The position numbers were made by a program, and so were the translations under genes. From NCBI RefSeq assembly GCF_000003815.2, contig NC_049979.1, positions 10,944,471 through 11,008,470 on the forward strand: a DNA stretch of 64,000 nucleotides. Reading direction: 5' to 3'. Positions 41,537-54,597 of the stretch are shown one piece after another. The stretch's first letter is position 1. Each line of letters opens with the position of its first letter. Origin of the DNA: Branchiostoma floridae (Eukaryota; Chordata; Leptocardii; Amphioxiformes; Branchiostomatidae). The notes under the pieces are model-generated. The model saw nothing but the letters and a program-made list of their open reading frames with translations. It ran no database searches and was not told the DNA's origin.

Positions 41537-43149
41537 ACGCCCAGTCTGTCTGCATGTTATACAGGCTCTTATCTCTTCTTTGTTCTCTTCTGTTGTAATT
41601 TTGTCGCAGGTTTCCTCAGAAATGTTTCATATGGTAGCATTCCGTGAATCGTAACATAGTAGTGTACTCCTGTGTTCATGGCCAAGCACCATAGTTAAGA
41701 CCTGATCTGGTTTCTGTAGTGGGAACAGGGGTTGTTGGAACAAACTCTGGTCCATCATGTGTTAGTTTCTGTGCCCTTTAAGAGTAATGTGTTCTGTCAC
41801 CAAATTTCGAATGTCTGTGTACGTGTACATATGAGATGTCCGTGGAAAACAAACGTAATTTCTTGCCAGTAAGTGTAACCTTATCATTATGATTATCATT
41901 GCAGTGTGCTTGAGTTCTGTTATGTACATGTATGTGTCTTATTTACTGATGGTCAGAGCCAAGCCAATTCTTTTTTTTTTCAATCACACAATATTAATCA
42001 TGATGAATACTGGTAACCCAAGTGTTTGTTTTACAATGTTTTAACCATTACCGTTAGATATATTATTTTCTTCAAACTGTCATCTTTTCAACTTGGCTTC
42101 TAAAATAGTATCAGTCAGAAGTCTGTGACTTTGAGTTTCTTTACTGCCTTTGTTCACCCCATATGGTTTCTGTACTGTGTAGTCTGTATGGCATGCCATG
42201 TGGGCTTTTCAAATACAAAAAGGTTATGGAGAGAGTAGTAGAGTTAAAGACTTGAGTACAGTGCCACAGTATGTTCTATGGAGAAAATTGATATAGAATC
42301 TGGTAACCACCATATATTGTACACCTCCCAGGCACCCCCTTCTTGCTAAAGAAAGTATAGCTGCTTATAAGGTAGTAGATAAGGGCCGGTGTTTGCCTTT
42401 TAAAAGGACTGGTACAAGAATGATGTAGCTCCATATACATGTACTTAGCTATAGCACATTGAGGAGATGTGTGAACACTTTCCCAAGACAATTTATTCTA
42501 TCTTTTTTTTAAAAGAAAGATACTACTGAGGAATAACAACTGTTTTTTTCTGCTAAAAGTTGTGATTGTGTAATGTATACAAACCTTTGGCTTGGCAATC
42601 CTGAAAGGTAGAAAAATATTTTTAATGTTTGTATTGATGACGCTGCATCTCAAAGGTTTGTATTGATCGATCATTGTACATTGTATGCACAGTAGGTGAG
42701 AAGAGTGTAAAAGAAAGCAAATGTTGTTATTCCTCAGGATTTTTGGACATACCCTTGACAGCTCAGAATGTGAGGAGTGCAAAATTGTAATTAAATTAGA
42801 ATCTGGAGAAGGGGAACCAATGCGGCATGGGCCAGTCAATCTGTGCTGGAGGGAGAAGAATTAAGTTATAATTGTTCTAAATATCGGATGCTATTTTCTG
42901 CCCAAATCTCTGTGCTGTGTAAGGAAGACCCAGCAACTTGTAATGAAGTTGGTAGTTTAGAGCCCTTTTATGCCCTTGTACTTTACAAGGAAAAGCTTCC
43001 CTACTAGTTCTACTTGTACATAATGATGAATATTGTTAGAGAAGAAGATAAAGAGAAAAAAATTGGCATCTGTATTTTCCCAGGATCCTCTGTAACAATA
43101 CAGGGGTTAGAGGTTGGAGGTCATTGGAATAGACCATGTTGCCTTCTCG

Positions 43150-43250
43150 AATAAAAAAAAGCCTGTACAAACGTATACTTGCATCGAGCTGGATTGTCAA
43201 CCTGTGGTCCAATGTATTGAATGCTAAATAGTAACAGAAGACTAAATAAA
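43150..43250 (+). promoter_or_regulatory. Two candidate polyadenylation signals of PPP2R5
   Basis: AATAAA at 43150-43155 (followed by an A run) and at 43245-43250, about 1.6-1.7 kb after the stop codon. A long 3' UTR is usual for PPP2R5 genes. Confidence 0.4.
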
Positions 43251-43446
43251 AAGATGTCTGTATATAGAAGGCTCCATTTCCATTTCAAGTTGTCCACATT
43301 CGTGTGTCTGCCATGAGTCACTGCTGCCATTCACTGTTACATGGGCTGCCTTTATTGCTGTACGTGTGCTGGCTGTGGTAAACCTCACGACAAGTTGTTG
43401 AAATAACAACACTGCATGGGCTCTATGTGTATACATGTGCTATATT

Positions 43447-43470
43447 CACACACACACACACACACACACA
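43447..43470. repeat. (CA)n microsatellite
   Basis: Twelve CA units followed by an A-rich run. Confidence 0.95.
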
Positions 43471-44274
43471 AAAAAAAATAATGCTACACAAGTACTTCAA
43501 ATGTTCCATACCAGGCATTCATTTAAACACAATATCACAACTACTGTGATTTCTTGTACTCTGAAACATGTTCCTTACAGTACATCAGTGCATTACGGAC
43601 ACAGTAAGAAGGGCCATGTGATGGAGGGACTGAAACATAGATGTCGGGAGAGATTATGGCCTGGCAGATTGGCTGATTCTGTTGGTAGAGATCCTGATCG
43701 GAGTCAAACGTTTTCCCTGATAAGACAAAACTTTTCAACATTGGTTCATGTTGCTCTTTATCATAGAGTGACGTAAAGCTTTGGACATTTGTGTAGAAGA
43801 GACCATGCCAACGTTCCTAACATCCTGATTGGAATCTCTGTCGACAGACTGTGATTGGGATCTGTACTGGTAAAATTGTGGCTCTGACACTGGATCATCC
43901 TGGTTAGTTTACTAGGGCTGCCATACTCTCCCCTCACCAACAAGTATAGGAGTCCAGGTAATTTCTAACCACCCTAATTTCTAATCACGGACCCTATTGC
44001 ATGCTTGGGAATGCAAGGTTCTTTGGTTTCTTCAGTGGGGAAACGGCATCATTACCATTACAGTGTGTATGTTGTACCAATCATATAACGTCCTTGGTTG
44101 TACATACATACAGGTTATATACTGAAATCCAACATGGTGCAGGTGATGTCAAATAAAAACCCTGTATATAGTTGTTTCAAACATCACTACAGTGAAACCC
44201 TGTCTTGGATCGGACAGTCGTGATGGAGCCTATGAAGCCTACACGGTCATCAGCTCCCATGTGAATTAATGACC

Positions 44275-44280
44275 TTTATT
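44275..44280 (-). promoter_or_regulatory. Candidate polyadenylation signal of the SLC13 gene
   Basis: TTTATT on the plus strand reads AATAAA on the minus strand, about 285 bp after the SLC13 stop codon. Confidence 0.4.
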
Positions 44281-44563
44281 GCGCATATTTGCGCCAAGCA
44301 GAGGTCGCAAAGAAGAGTTTATATCTGCGTATATACAAGCCAGTGTGACAACTGGAGTAAATGGATTTAGCTTCTCAATTCTTCGTAATGATGGAAATGT
44401 GAGGACACAGATTTTATGGTGAAAGGTTTGTAAAACTATGTGCTAGAAATGTGAACTTCCATTTGTACATATTAGCAAGGACATTATATCATGTCCTTGG
44501 TTACTGTTGGTATATGAAGTTGGGAAGCGTGGTATAAATGTGAATTGTTGACTATCCTGCCAC

Positions 44564-47500
44564 TCATGCCATCGGTGTTATCCCCACGGTCGTGTTGCTG
44601 GTGACGACCCCGTCCCTGAGACAGGTGGCCCAGCTGGGGAACTGGTCCACCCCGTACACCGCGATCCCCAGCGTGTGCGTGGTCAGCATCAGCACCAGCA
44701 GACACAGCACGTTCAACCAGATGCCGGACTTCATCTGAAAGATGTCAGATCAAGAGATGGTCCAGATTTACCACAGATGCCAGTATGCTCAAATTCTTAC
44801 GATCATCTAGGAGCATTTAGTGGCCGGCACTAGTTCATGGCAACGATCACCACAGGTTCATGTGGCTTGAGATGCTTTATGTAGATCTTAGAACTTAAAG
44901 CCCCAGCCAACCACGGCTTCTCGACCTTCTCGTTCTCCAGTCCATGGTTGGGGCTAGTCGTGAGCAAGTCATCTGTGGTTGTAAGTTATTTGGAGAGGTT
45001 GCCTACTAGTCATTAAAAGTGGTCTGTGCTAGCCGGAAAATCAAAGGTGGACAAAGTTATAAAAGAATTCTGCTTGGATGCACCCAGAGGAGCGAACTAG
45101 AGCTAGGATAGACTGCATTTCAGGCTACTCCCAACACCGCGCCGACCTTGGTTGGGCAGTGTTCGGGAGTTCAGTCGTTCTGAATGTATATCACGGAAAA
45201 GACACGAGTATACTAGTATTTTACAGATAATTACCATGTCCAACACGCTCAGTTTTCCATATGAGTAGATGATGGCATTAGGCATGGTGGCCACGGGGAG
45301 CATGAAGGAAAAAGAGGCGGAGATGCTAGCTGGCACCATCAGGTAGTAGGGATTGATGCATAATCTCTCAGCCTGGGGAAAAAAACAAGAACAACATAGC
45401 TGCAGACAAAAATGACAGGAAGATACACAACGATCAGATGCACTTACATTGGTGTTAGCGCTACCACTGGATACATTGTACATCATAAGACAAGATTCAC
45501 ATAAACATTATGTGAAGGGAACTTCCATTGCAGAGGAAAGGAAATGAAAATTCATGACAGAATGTAATTTGCCTTACCATTCTTGCCAGTATTGGCAGGA
45601 GAATGGACGGTCCTGATGAGTTGGTGGCAAACTCCGTAAAAGCCGCCACTGCAGCACACACCACCAACAGGAGCGCCCAGTCCGGCAGTCCATCTACTTT
45701 GGAGAACTGGTCACCCAGCCAGGTGGCCAGGCCAGAGGCCTGCAACAGTCGCATTTTAGAGAACTAGTCAAAAGGCTTCCTAGACTGGTAATAGCCTCTA
45801 CGTATACTAGGCTCCCAAGGTCGCAGGACAAATAGTAGAAATTGGCCAAATAGACTCAAAACACACCAGAGGAGTTGGTTGGCCAAGGAATACAGTTTGT
45901 GACCTGGTCACACACTGTTTGTCTACTATTTGTCCAGCGACCTTGGGAGCCTGGTAGAGGCTAGACTGGTAATACAACGATGGAATAGATCTGCCTGGTC
46001 CTTACGCGTTATGTCGCTACACTATTGCACAATCTAAATTTATCAAACTTAACATGTAAGTGCGTCAATGAAGGCTAGAAATCCAGGTAATGAGAGGGTA
46101 CTTGTATACAAAAGTTGTGTAAATAATCAGACGTTTCAGATTGAGACAGCATTCGCTGTCTTTCGCAAGTTTTATTAGTGACATGTACATCCAAAAAGTT
46201 GCTTATCTCAGAATGAGGCGAAGCGTCACGTTTTTTTAATAGCTAGTCTCTTTTTTTTACAAATGTGCTGAGTTTAATTTCTGTACGCATAGAGGTTTGA
46301 TGCCTGAGCAATCCAAAACGTACCGTCACGCCCCCTGCCAATGCAATACCGCCGCCGAAGATGAAAGGCACGAACCAAGGCATCCTGTCGCTAAAACTGC
46401 GCCAGTCCAACAGTGCAGGAACTGGCCCTGGTCTGTCGTCTGACCATCAAGCAACAAAGTTTACATGAGCGAGCGAGGTCAGCATCTGCTGAATGACCTA
46501 TGTAAGTTCAGTAGGCATTGACATACATTGTGGTGATAAGTCCTAGAGGAAGATAGATTAGATTTGACCGTTGAGTTTTAACAACTAGAAAGTTTGCATT
46601 GACTATTATAATAGGTCCAGATTGAATAAAGCGCCACCTACCAACCGAAGAACGACAACACAGGAACCGTGGTTTCTCCGATGGGAAGAAGAAGAGCGAG
46701 AACGCTACAGTGATGCAGACAGCTCCATCCGTAAAATACCTGGAAAGTCAACGTTAGCTTGATGAGGTGGGGGGCGCTTTTGCTTGTAGTATTCATTACT
46801 ACAAATAGTACAATGTACAAGCAAGAAATGCGTTCCAAAAGAGTCGACAGGGCTCACCAACTAACCTAGTTGATATCAAAATACTGATCGGTCCACATTG
46901 ATGGCACGGTTGTGACGACTCCCTTGGCCACCGTTGAGTCATTCCGTGTCAGACTTGAGGCCTGCCCGCCATAGCCCGGGACCTCAACTCCCCCTTATAC
47001 TTATGTATCCTTATGTAGCTGTAAATTTACCCTGGCACGAAGAAGTACGTCCATCCCGCCGCCCGGCCGCTCTCCAGCGAGATGAACCTGAGATCTCTGA
47101 AGAACCACAGCAGGACCATCAGCACGAAGTGGAACAGAGCAGCACCTTCCGCAAATCTGGCAGGGAAAACGCTGTTTTGAATCTATGGACCATCTTCACA
47201 AAACACTTGGGCCATTTCTATCAAAAACATCCTGCCAGAATTCTTACAATGATTAATATGCCAACCCACGTTTCTAATAATGAATATAAAATTTCTGAAT
47301 TTCTTATAATTTTTTCCATTAAATTTTTTGTCCTTGGATTTTCTGGATTCCATTCACGACCGCTCTTTGGGAAACTGGTTGGAACCTAAGTCTTGTGCTT
47401 TGTAAACGCTTTTGATAACTCGTGTATGGTATTCAGTCACCATGACCAGTCTTTTGAAATAGCATTTGGTTAGTTGGGTTTCCAAGGTTGGATGTACCAT

Positions 47501-50500
47501 AACCGTTAGCCAAACAAACAAAGAAATCAAATGAAATCGTTAGTGTTTGATGGAAAGTAAGTATGACCATGATTTCAGCACCAAGGACAGGCACAAACGA
47601 AACCAGTACTAGTGTTCTGACTAGCAAAGTAGCGATGAGAGTGGCTGACAAGGCACTCGTACATACGTCATGGGCCCCAGTTCTGCATAGGCCTTCGTGA
47701 TGGCGTCATGTCTGCGGGATCGGGTCCGCCTCTGACAGCAGGAGCAGCTTCCGGTGCACAGGCTGGGGAAGGACAGATTGCTTGCATTTATAGATAACAG
47801 TTGTTGTTTTCACGAACAAAGGCTCAATTCTTTAACATGTCATTTTTTCATAAACACAGAAATTATAACCCATACATATGACCGAACAAAAAAAATCATG
47901 TTATATGTTGATTCTTAATTATCCCCATCTAATTTGCTTACCTGCAACCGAAGTACATGAAACTGAGACAGACCCAAGCAAGCACAAGGCAAAGCACCAT
48001 GGTCGGAAACCCGAAGAAGAACCAGGTGGCAAAGTCAATGCCGGGGCCGTCTGGGAATTGTCTGAAGAAAAGGTGAGAAGTGATAAACCATCGATGTCCT
48101 GCGCTGAGAGCAGCCGGAAATGATGACAGCAAAAGTTTCGAACTGGAAAACCGGACCGTTGTGTCTCTTCGATCTTCAATACGGGACCTCATTTCTTTCA
48201 GAATTGCATTCGAGGTCATCGGTTGTTACACCACTTCAATGTGTCAATACAATGAATGAGAGATTTTTCTTTTTTACGCTATCCCTTGCTTGAGGAAAGC
48301 CATGCATCGATCTCATCAAGAGCCCATCGCACGTATCGATAAGAGTATTTAAAGTCCGATCACACGTCAGTCTGGTCTTGAACGTAACGTACTGTGCCTT
48401 AAAATCCTACTGAGCCCGTAATATATATATATATATATCGCAGTAAAGGTAAATCGGCAGCAGCGGCACAGGATAGCTCAGGTTTACTGATCTGATTGAT
48501 TAACCAGGTTGGGGGGGGGGGGGGGGCTGAATATGCAAAAAAAAACTCAGCAGGACAAGGGTTAAGACAGTTTACCGATTATCCGAACCACCGAACAAAC
48601 CAACAAAACAGATCGGGCAACTCACGCGTCCATCTCCCTGGCGCAGACGAGGTTGGGGCTGGTGCCCGTGAGACTCGCGATCCCGCCGATGTTAGCCGCC
48701 TGACAGACGCACAGGAGAAGTCCCTTGTCTCTCAGGTCACGACGTCTTCTCGTTTTATCGTCCACAACTGGCGGCTTCTGGATGCAGTACATTTATTCAG
48801 ACACACAAAAACTGATTGTATCACAGCGGCCATACATGTACGTCAGTCCGTCAACTTTCCGTCCGAATGTGTGCACGTAAGTAAGCACAAAGTGCGTTCT
48901 TGGAATGCGTTTGAATGTTACACATGCACAGACGACTTCTCAATTTTGACAACATTGTCTTTCATACCTATTTATGTTGGAACACGTATGGGGACATGCA
49001 AGAAACGGAGAAGAAAACATACCGTATTTCCCACATGCACCTCTACAGAGCCAACCACCGTCTCTCCGTTTGGAGTCATGTTCCTGGATTCATTGAGGAG
49101 GACAGTTAGTTTTCAAAAGTAATTTACAAAGGGATTTATATAAGAGGACCATAACTACAGAAAGATCTACAAAACAAATCAGGACAGGGAGAATAAGCAG
49201 TGGCACGGGTGGAATTTTCGTTACACATACACACACAACAGTTTTTGTGTCCTTACTCTAGATCTTTGGCGACTGACGGGTCGTCGACCGTTTTGACCTC
49301 TTTTAGCTCCAAATCGTCATTTGTGTCTGTGAAGATAAAGAAAGAAGCTCACGTGTACAAACAAAATTCTGACAAGCTCAGATTTTAATAGCAGCTGTCG
49401 AATTGTGCATGAGGCTGCTACACATAATGGAACCGCCAATGCAAATTTGTAAGGTGGCGCACAACACATCAAAAACTGGCACACTCTTGGTCTCATTTTA
49501 CAGGTTCATGCCACTCCGGTATCCTGGTATTCGTCTTATTCTACGCAAACGTTTAAATGCCAACGGTTTCTCTATTATCGGATATCAGACTGTTAAAATG
49601 CAGGGAATCGGCGAGGGAACCGACAAGAAAAAGAAAATGATGGAATTCAGGCTACCACTTTTGCGCGTTTTGTGTGCGTGTTGAATCTTGAATATCCCTG
49701 TATGTTGTGCAACATATACATCTTAATGTAATGATGTGAAAATATATAACGGTGCCGTGTCGTTAAATGTAACGTTAAGTGAAAGTCTAGCGGACTTGAT
49801 GGGTACCGTTTTCCTCCTCCTCCTCCTGCTCCTCCTCCTGCCTCATCTCGTCCAACATGGCGCTGGCCACGGGAGCCATCATGGCGGTGGTAGCCGTGTT
49901 ACTGATCCACATGGACAGGAAGGCTGACACGCACATGAACCCCAGCATCAGCCTGGAGGTAGGGTAGTAGTGGGTTTGTAAAAAATGTATGTACACTGAG
50001 ACCTCCTAAGCCCATGTCACACATGTACATACATGTAGCCGGCCATTGTCTTACGACCTTCAGATTGTGAGTTAATTCATTTGTCGTTGGGCTAGCGGGT
50101 CGGGGAGGTTTTTGTTTCAAAAATCAAAGCCAAGATAAGCATGATCATGTTTTGCTTGGACGTGATCAGAGGATCTAGGAGTGAACTGCGGTTATAATAA
50201 GATGGATTCCAGACTACTTCCAACCCTGCACAGACCTTGGCTGGGGAGTGGTCGCGAGCAAAGTCGTGGGAAGATCCTGAATGTGTGACAGGAGCTTAAG
50301 AGAGTTCACGTCGATCAGGAATGATGGTTCACATCATAACGGAAAGTCAATGTATGAAAGTTTCCGCCCTCTTTATTGTTCTTATCAACAAGGCAGGCAA
50401 GAGAGGATTTATTTCTGACTTCTATATTGACAATTTCGTCCTCTCTAATTCCATCTGTCTAATCTCTTGCAATTTCCGCAACTTTTTAAAACTATAGATG

Positions 50501-52334
50501 TTACTTTTTTTGTGCCTCTCACCATTTTGGTTCAGTGCCGAACAGCATGAGTGCCCTGAGCGCGAATCTCTTGTGTAAGTTCCACCTCTGAACGGCCGCG
50601 GCGAGCATCAGTCCCCCGATAAACAACATGGTCACGTCCTGTGGGAATGTACATGTAGCAGGGAGTCTTTCTTTGGTAGTTACGGGAAAATATCGTTAAG
50701 TAGTTGAGCTGAACACGAACTACGTAGTTGGCTGTACACTTGGCTTGGAAGTAATCTCCGAGTAGATGTGGGAACCAGCTCAGTCAAAGTTTTTACGAGA
50801 CGTGTTTTTGCTGCATTTCATGCGTATTTCCGTATCTACGATCTAGTTATGTGCCTTTTACTCCTCGCCTAGACGCGTAAAACACCGACACATTTGCTTG
50901 AAGATTGGGTAAGCACCATTGTCATGTATGGTTAATGGTCATTTTAGCGCAACGTTCAGAGCCACACGGTAAAGGCGTCTCCAGTACTGCAGTCATAATG
51001 CTGGGTAGTGACTATCGTTAAGTTTTTCTACCTCCTTTTTTTCAGTGTGTCTAGCTGAATCCTTGTTGCATAGTGACTTAAAGCATATTGACACATAAAA
51101 GGGCAGCTAGGAACACCTCATGATTTGGCCTCCTCCAATATCTGCTTGAAAATTAGGAAAAATTAGCCTCTTCAATGTTAAAACTGCGCATATGGAGTGA
51201 GATGCATTGTGGATAACACTAGTATGTCAAAGCTGAAGAACCCTAAGTCATGAAGAAAACACGTCTATACATGCACTAAGCATGTTCTGGAGAGTCAGAC
51301 AGATGATTTACAAGTTAGATGCCGTCACCTTTTAATAAATATTAATTACCCACAACGCATCTCGCTGTGCATGCGCAATTGAAACTGTGAGCTGGCTAAT
51401 GGACGCACGGTCATGTAGTTGCTGCAGACGTCTCGGGCGGACTGGATGCCGAGGGCGGGGAGGAGGACGACGGGAAGAAGGCTGGTAACGCCGATGGGGA
51501 CGACCTCACAGGACCAGTAGAACGCCATGATGATCACCACATACCCACACGCCGCCTCCTGTCAACAAAACCATCACGGAAATATAAGGACTATTTATCA
51601 TAAATCTCGAAACATTAGCGGCGTTTTTTCGCGACTTTCATATGTGTTTCTGCACAAAATTGTTTGATCGTGTCGCGAACTTAAAACGCCGAAAAACTTC
51701 ATTCCCCCTTCTACTGCAAAATTAAATCACCGCGAAAATAAATGAATTTACAGCGTCATATCAAATGAATATGAAATCACATAATAGTAGTTCGCAGACG
51801 AACTTTGTATGATCTTACGTTGCGCGTCCAATATGTACTAGAATGCCTGCGAGGTACAAAAAGAAAGCCACAGCACCTGACAGGAAAGTGACGAGTGCAA
51901 ATGTTACGACTAACACCATCGCCAAGGTGGCTGTCGAAACGACAGCTATCGTGGACAGGAACAAAGCATCCCGTTGTTCCAAGTCGTTGTGTGAACCCAC
52001 AATGAGTTGTAAAACTCGATCACTTTTGATGATAACCTTGATCATGCTCATTAACTGTTGGGCTAGGTACCTAGGTACAGACATACAACACAAAACACGT
52101 AACAAACTATATATGAACAGGAACTCTAGTATTAATCTATAGCATGGGTTCGCCTACACTTCTACGATGTGGTTAAGCTGTGACTTGGCGTGTAGCTTGT
52201 CTTGATTTTGGACTTACCGTGTAAAAGTCTGTCCAGGCGTAGTAGATGGGCAGAGGGCAGAAAACCAGAGGAACCAACCAGAACACGAGGGACGTCCGGA
52301 ACGCCCATAGCTCCCGGAGAACTCTGTATGCCAT
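44564..52334 (-). CDS. SLC13: SLC13/DASS sodium-coupled anion transporter (15 exons, complete)
   Basis: Exons in transcript order: 52334-52218, 51558-51409, 50638-50523, 49952-49807, 49326-49257, 49083-49023, 48777-48626, 48061-47942, 47762-47667, 47156-47031, 46739-46642, 46439-46324, 45739-45578, 45372-45235, 44734-44564. Total 1839 nt, 612 aa, phases consistent. It should be a multi-pass plasma-membrane carrier moving di/tricarboxylates or sulfate with sodium. Diagnostic blocks: AFYWSCEVVPIGVTSLLPV, MLFIGGLMLAAAVQRWNLHK, SMWISNTATTAMMAPV (first SNT motif), NIGGIASLTGTSPNLV, ASISASFSFMLPVATMPNAI. A glutamate run and an acidic, weakly conserved cytoplasmic loop (exons 4-7) follow the first SNT motif, where SLC13 proteins have a variable loop. 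The second SNT/SNV motif reads TNSS. Closest paralogue (SLC13A2, A3 or A5) cannot be decided by eye. Confidence 0.93.
44900..44955. repeat. Small fold-back, AGCCCCAGCCAACC ends
   Basis: AGCCCCAGCCAACCACGG on the left is inverted as CCATGGTTGGGGCT on the right, with ~25 bp between. Lies in the last SLC13 intron and is probably a mini-transposon remnant. Confidence 0.55.
45109..45180. repeat. Dispersed repeat, copy 1 (partner at 50204)
   Basis: The segment TGCATTTCAGGCTACTCCCA... CGACCTTGGTTGGG is recognisably similar to 50204-50275 (GGATTCCAGACTACTTCCAA... AGACCTTGGCTGGG), in the same orientation. Both are in SLC13 introns. This is an old dispersed element of unknown type. Confidence 0.5.
45792..45963. 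mobile_element. Fold-back MITE, TAGCCTCTAC ends, 9-bp target duplication
   Basis: A 172-bp element begins TAGCCTCTAC and ends GTAGAGGCTA. The arms extend ~45 bp through AGGCTCCCAAGGTCGC and GGACAAATAGTAGA with a 4-5-base indel and single mismatches. It is flanked by the exact direct repeat GACTGGTAA (45783-45791 and 45964-45972). Non-coding, in the SLC13 intron between exons 12 and 13. The 9-bp duplication and long arms fit a Mutator-type non-autonomous element. Confidence 0.85.
48420..48438. repeat. (AT)n run
   Basis: About nine AT units in an SLC13 intron. Confidence 0.9.
48511..48526. repeat. 16-G homopolymer
   Basis: A run of 16 G; its length is likely to be unreliable in the assembly. 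Potential G-quadruplex sequence, on the template side of the SLC13 gene intron. Confidence 0.9.
50204..50275. repeat. Dispersed repeat, copy 2 (partner at 45109)
   Basis: Diverged partner of the segment at 45109-45180, in SLC13 intron 3. No inverted ends or target duplication were found around either copy. Confidence 0.45.
51162..51400. repeat. Diverged MITE abutting an SLC13 splice donor
   Basis: ATTAGCCTCTTCAATG...CTGCGCATATGGAGTGAGATGCATTGTGG on the left is mirrored, with substitutions, by the sequence ending GAGCTGGCTAAT at 51400 (inverted arms ~55 bp). The right end is 8 bp from the boundary of SLC13 exon 2 (51409). The insertion therefore sits directly against the 5' splice site. No target duplication is left, so it is older than the other fold-backs. 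Confidence 0.5.
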
Positions 52335-52942
52335 CGCGAGGTCAGTTGCAATAACAAGGACAGTGTACTATACCGTACAGTGTGGCCAGGCGCTTATAAG
52401 TAGTTCTTCTGGAGCGTGACACCACACTTACACAATGCGTCCGTATAGCCAAAGAGGTGCATGTATATAACTTACACAATAGACAGCAATAACGTTAGGA
52501 AAGTAAGCCAAAGATTGCGGTGGTAGCAATCACACCTGCGTTCACACCTGCTGCTGACTATGGGGCTAAGTTACGTAAACATACAAAATATGCGTTAGAT
52601 TAATTATTAACTTTTGCCAGCGTTGAACGAATCATTATACGTCCTGGCTTTGCTTCGTTGACGAAGATTGTAGGGGATTGAATTGTCCACTTCTGAAGCA
52701 TGCTCGCTGGTAACGTTGCTGATGGAACCACAACAGTAATAACGAGAGCTCGAATACCTTGTATCTCCATGAAGCACTTCACCATGTACTTCTCTGTCTA
52801 AACAAACTGCATACTAAATATTATGGAAATTCCTTAGGGCACACTGTCTATATGAAATATAATATTTCGTATTCTGAACAAGCTATGGTCACAATCTTTG
52901 TGTTTGATAGCTCTTATGCTCGGGAAGAAGTGATAGAAGTCT

Positions 52943-53395
52943 GAGCCCCATAGCGGCTAGTTTGGGAACAGCAGGGATGTTTTTGTAAAATAATTTCGGA
53001 AGAGGATAACTCAATAAAGGAAGAACAGATTTTCATGATATTTGGTACTTAGACAAAGACGTAACATTACAAAATTAAATACAAATTATGCAAAATAGGA
53101 GTACATTTCCATAATTCACGAGAACGTTCTGCATTTTTTCAATGTGCCTCTTGTCCCGGCCATAGCATGGGCTTGATACTTGGTTGGCGGTTAGCTTTTA
53201 ACGTCAAGACAAGGTGGGATAGGTTTGAGCCCCCTATCATTTGATTTTGGAATTGCAGAGTTATTTTCGTGAAAACATTTTTAAGAGGATATGTGAAGAA
53301 AAGAACGACGGATTCCCATCATTTTGGGCATGTAGGTTGCTTTCACAAATATGAAAACAATGATATGCAAATGATGACTTGATTTGCAGAATTAA
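52943..53395. repeat. Two diverged copies of a ~284-bp unit
   Basis: Both copies begin GAGCCCC and then run in parallel (TTTGGGAACAGCAGGG against TTTTGGAATTGCAGAG, then AAGAGGATA and a shared TATGCAAA word). Non-coding, adjacent to the satellite array. Confidence 0.6.
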
Positions 53396-53639
53396 TTAGG
53401 AAATGGTAAAGTTCCAGTTTTTTCGATAACTGGACTGTCCCAAATGTAACACAAGTAATTCATGACATTTGGGTGATAAACAGATACCAAACATAAACAG
53501 ATACCAACTAGAAAGGCCGACATTTGCTTGAGAGCAAATACAGCATATTTCAGCCATCTCCCTCATGCAACAATAGGCCTTGAGGTCGTTAACCCCTTTG
53601 GCCATTGGAAAATGACCAAAAAAGTCCCAAATATATCAT

Positions 53640-54470
53640 TTTAAAGTGGTCCATGCCAAAAATTATACATGGTTCATTTGAATAGATATCTAGAGCACCC
53701 CTTTACCAATTTACGGGTCATTAGGTTGTAAATCGAGGGAACAGGAGCCAAAAATGTCCAAATTTTGTCAAAAAATGGCCATAAAATCGAAAAATTAAGC
53801 ATTTTGTTGTACCGTATGGGAAAACTTTTATTGAATTTATGTGCACATAATTGAAGGGCACTTTTATACCAAATCTCAGATCATTTGGTTGCAAAACGAG
53901 GCTACAGGAGCCAAAAATGTCCTTTTTTGGTAAAAAAATGGCCAAAAATCGCAAAATTAAGTATTTTGTGGTACCGTATGGGAAAACTTTTATTGAATTT
54001 ATGTGCACATAATTGAATGGCACTTTTATATCAATTTTCAGATCATTTGGTTGTGAAACGAGGCTACAGGAGCCCAAAATGTCTTTTTTTGGTAAAAAAA
54101 ATGGCCAAAAAACGCAAAATTAAGCATTTTGTTGTACCGTATGGGAAAACTTTTATTGAATTTATGTGTACATAATTGAAGGGCACTTTTATACCAAATT
54201 TTAGATCATTTGGTTGTAAAACGAGGCTACAGGAGCCAAAAATGTCCTTTTTTGGGTCAAAAAATGGCCAAAAATCGCAAAATTAAGCATCTTGTTGTAC
54301 AGCATGCCAAAACTGTTATTGAATCTAGGTGAGCATATGATCAAGGCACCTCTGTACCAAATTTCATGTCATTGGGCTGTAATACCAGGGTACAGGAAAC
54401 CGAAATATACATAAAAATTGACAAAAACCTCAATAAAATCATTTTAAAGGCAGATATGAAAAAAATGAAA
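53640..54470. repeat. Satellite-like tandem array, ~163-bp unit
   Basis: The word AAAACTTTTATTGAATTTATGT recurs at 53821, 53983 and 54146 with a diverged copy at 54309, giving spacings of 162-163 bp. Each unit also carries GAGGCTACAGGAGCC, AAAATGGCCA and GTACCGTATGGG. Central copies are 90% or more alike and the edge copies are diverged. An antisense open frame (53721-54077) is just the repeat read in frame. Confidence 0.9.
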
Positions 54471-54568
54471 AAAAGCCTGGGGGTATTAGCTTACTCTACC
54501 TTTGTGCCAAATTTCAAGTCAATCGGTTAAAAAATGGCGGAGTTGATTCGATTTGAAGATTTGACAGG

Positions 54569-54597
54569 AGAAAGAAAGAAAGAAAGAAGAAAGAAAC
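54569..54597. repeat. (GAAA)n simple repeat
   Basis: About 29 bp of GAAA units with one shortened unit, at the right edge of the array region. Confidence 0.9.

Larger units (their letters stand above)
41537..44563. other. Convergent 3' flanks of PPP2R5 and the SLC13 gene
   Basis: No further gene was recognised. The left part should be the PPP2R5 3' UTR (AATAAA at 43150 and 43245). A (CA)n run lies at 43447-43470. The right part should be the SLC13 3' UTR on the minus strand. The two genes end roughly 1 kb apart if these signals are used. Confidence 0.6.

Noticed and set aside
53721-54077. 118-codon repetitive minus-strand frame
   Set aside because: It is the 163-bp tandem array read in one frame; unit length is close to a multiple of three, so it stays open by chance.
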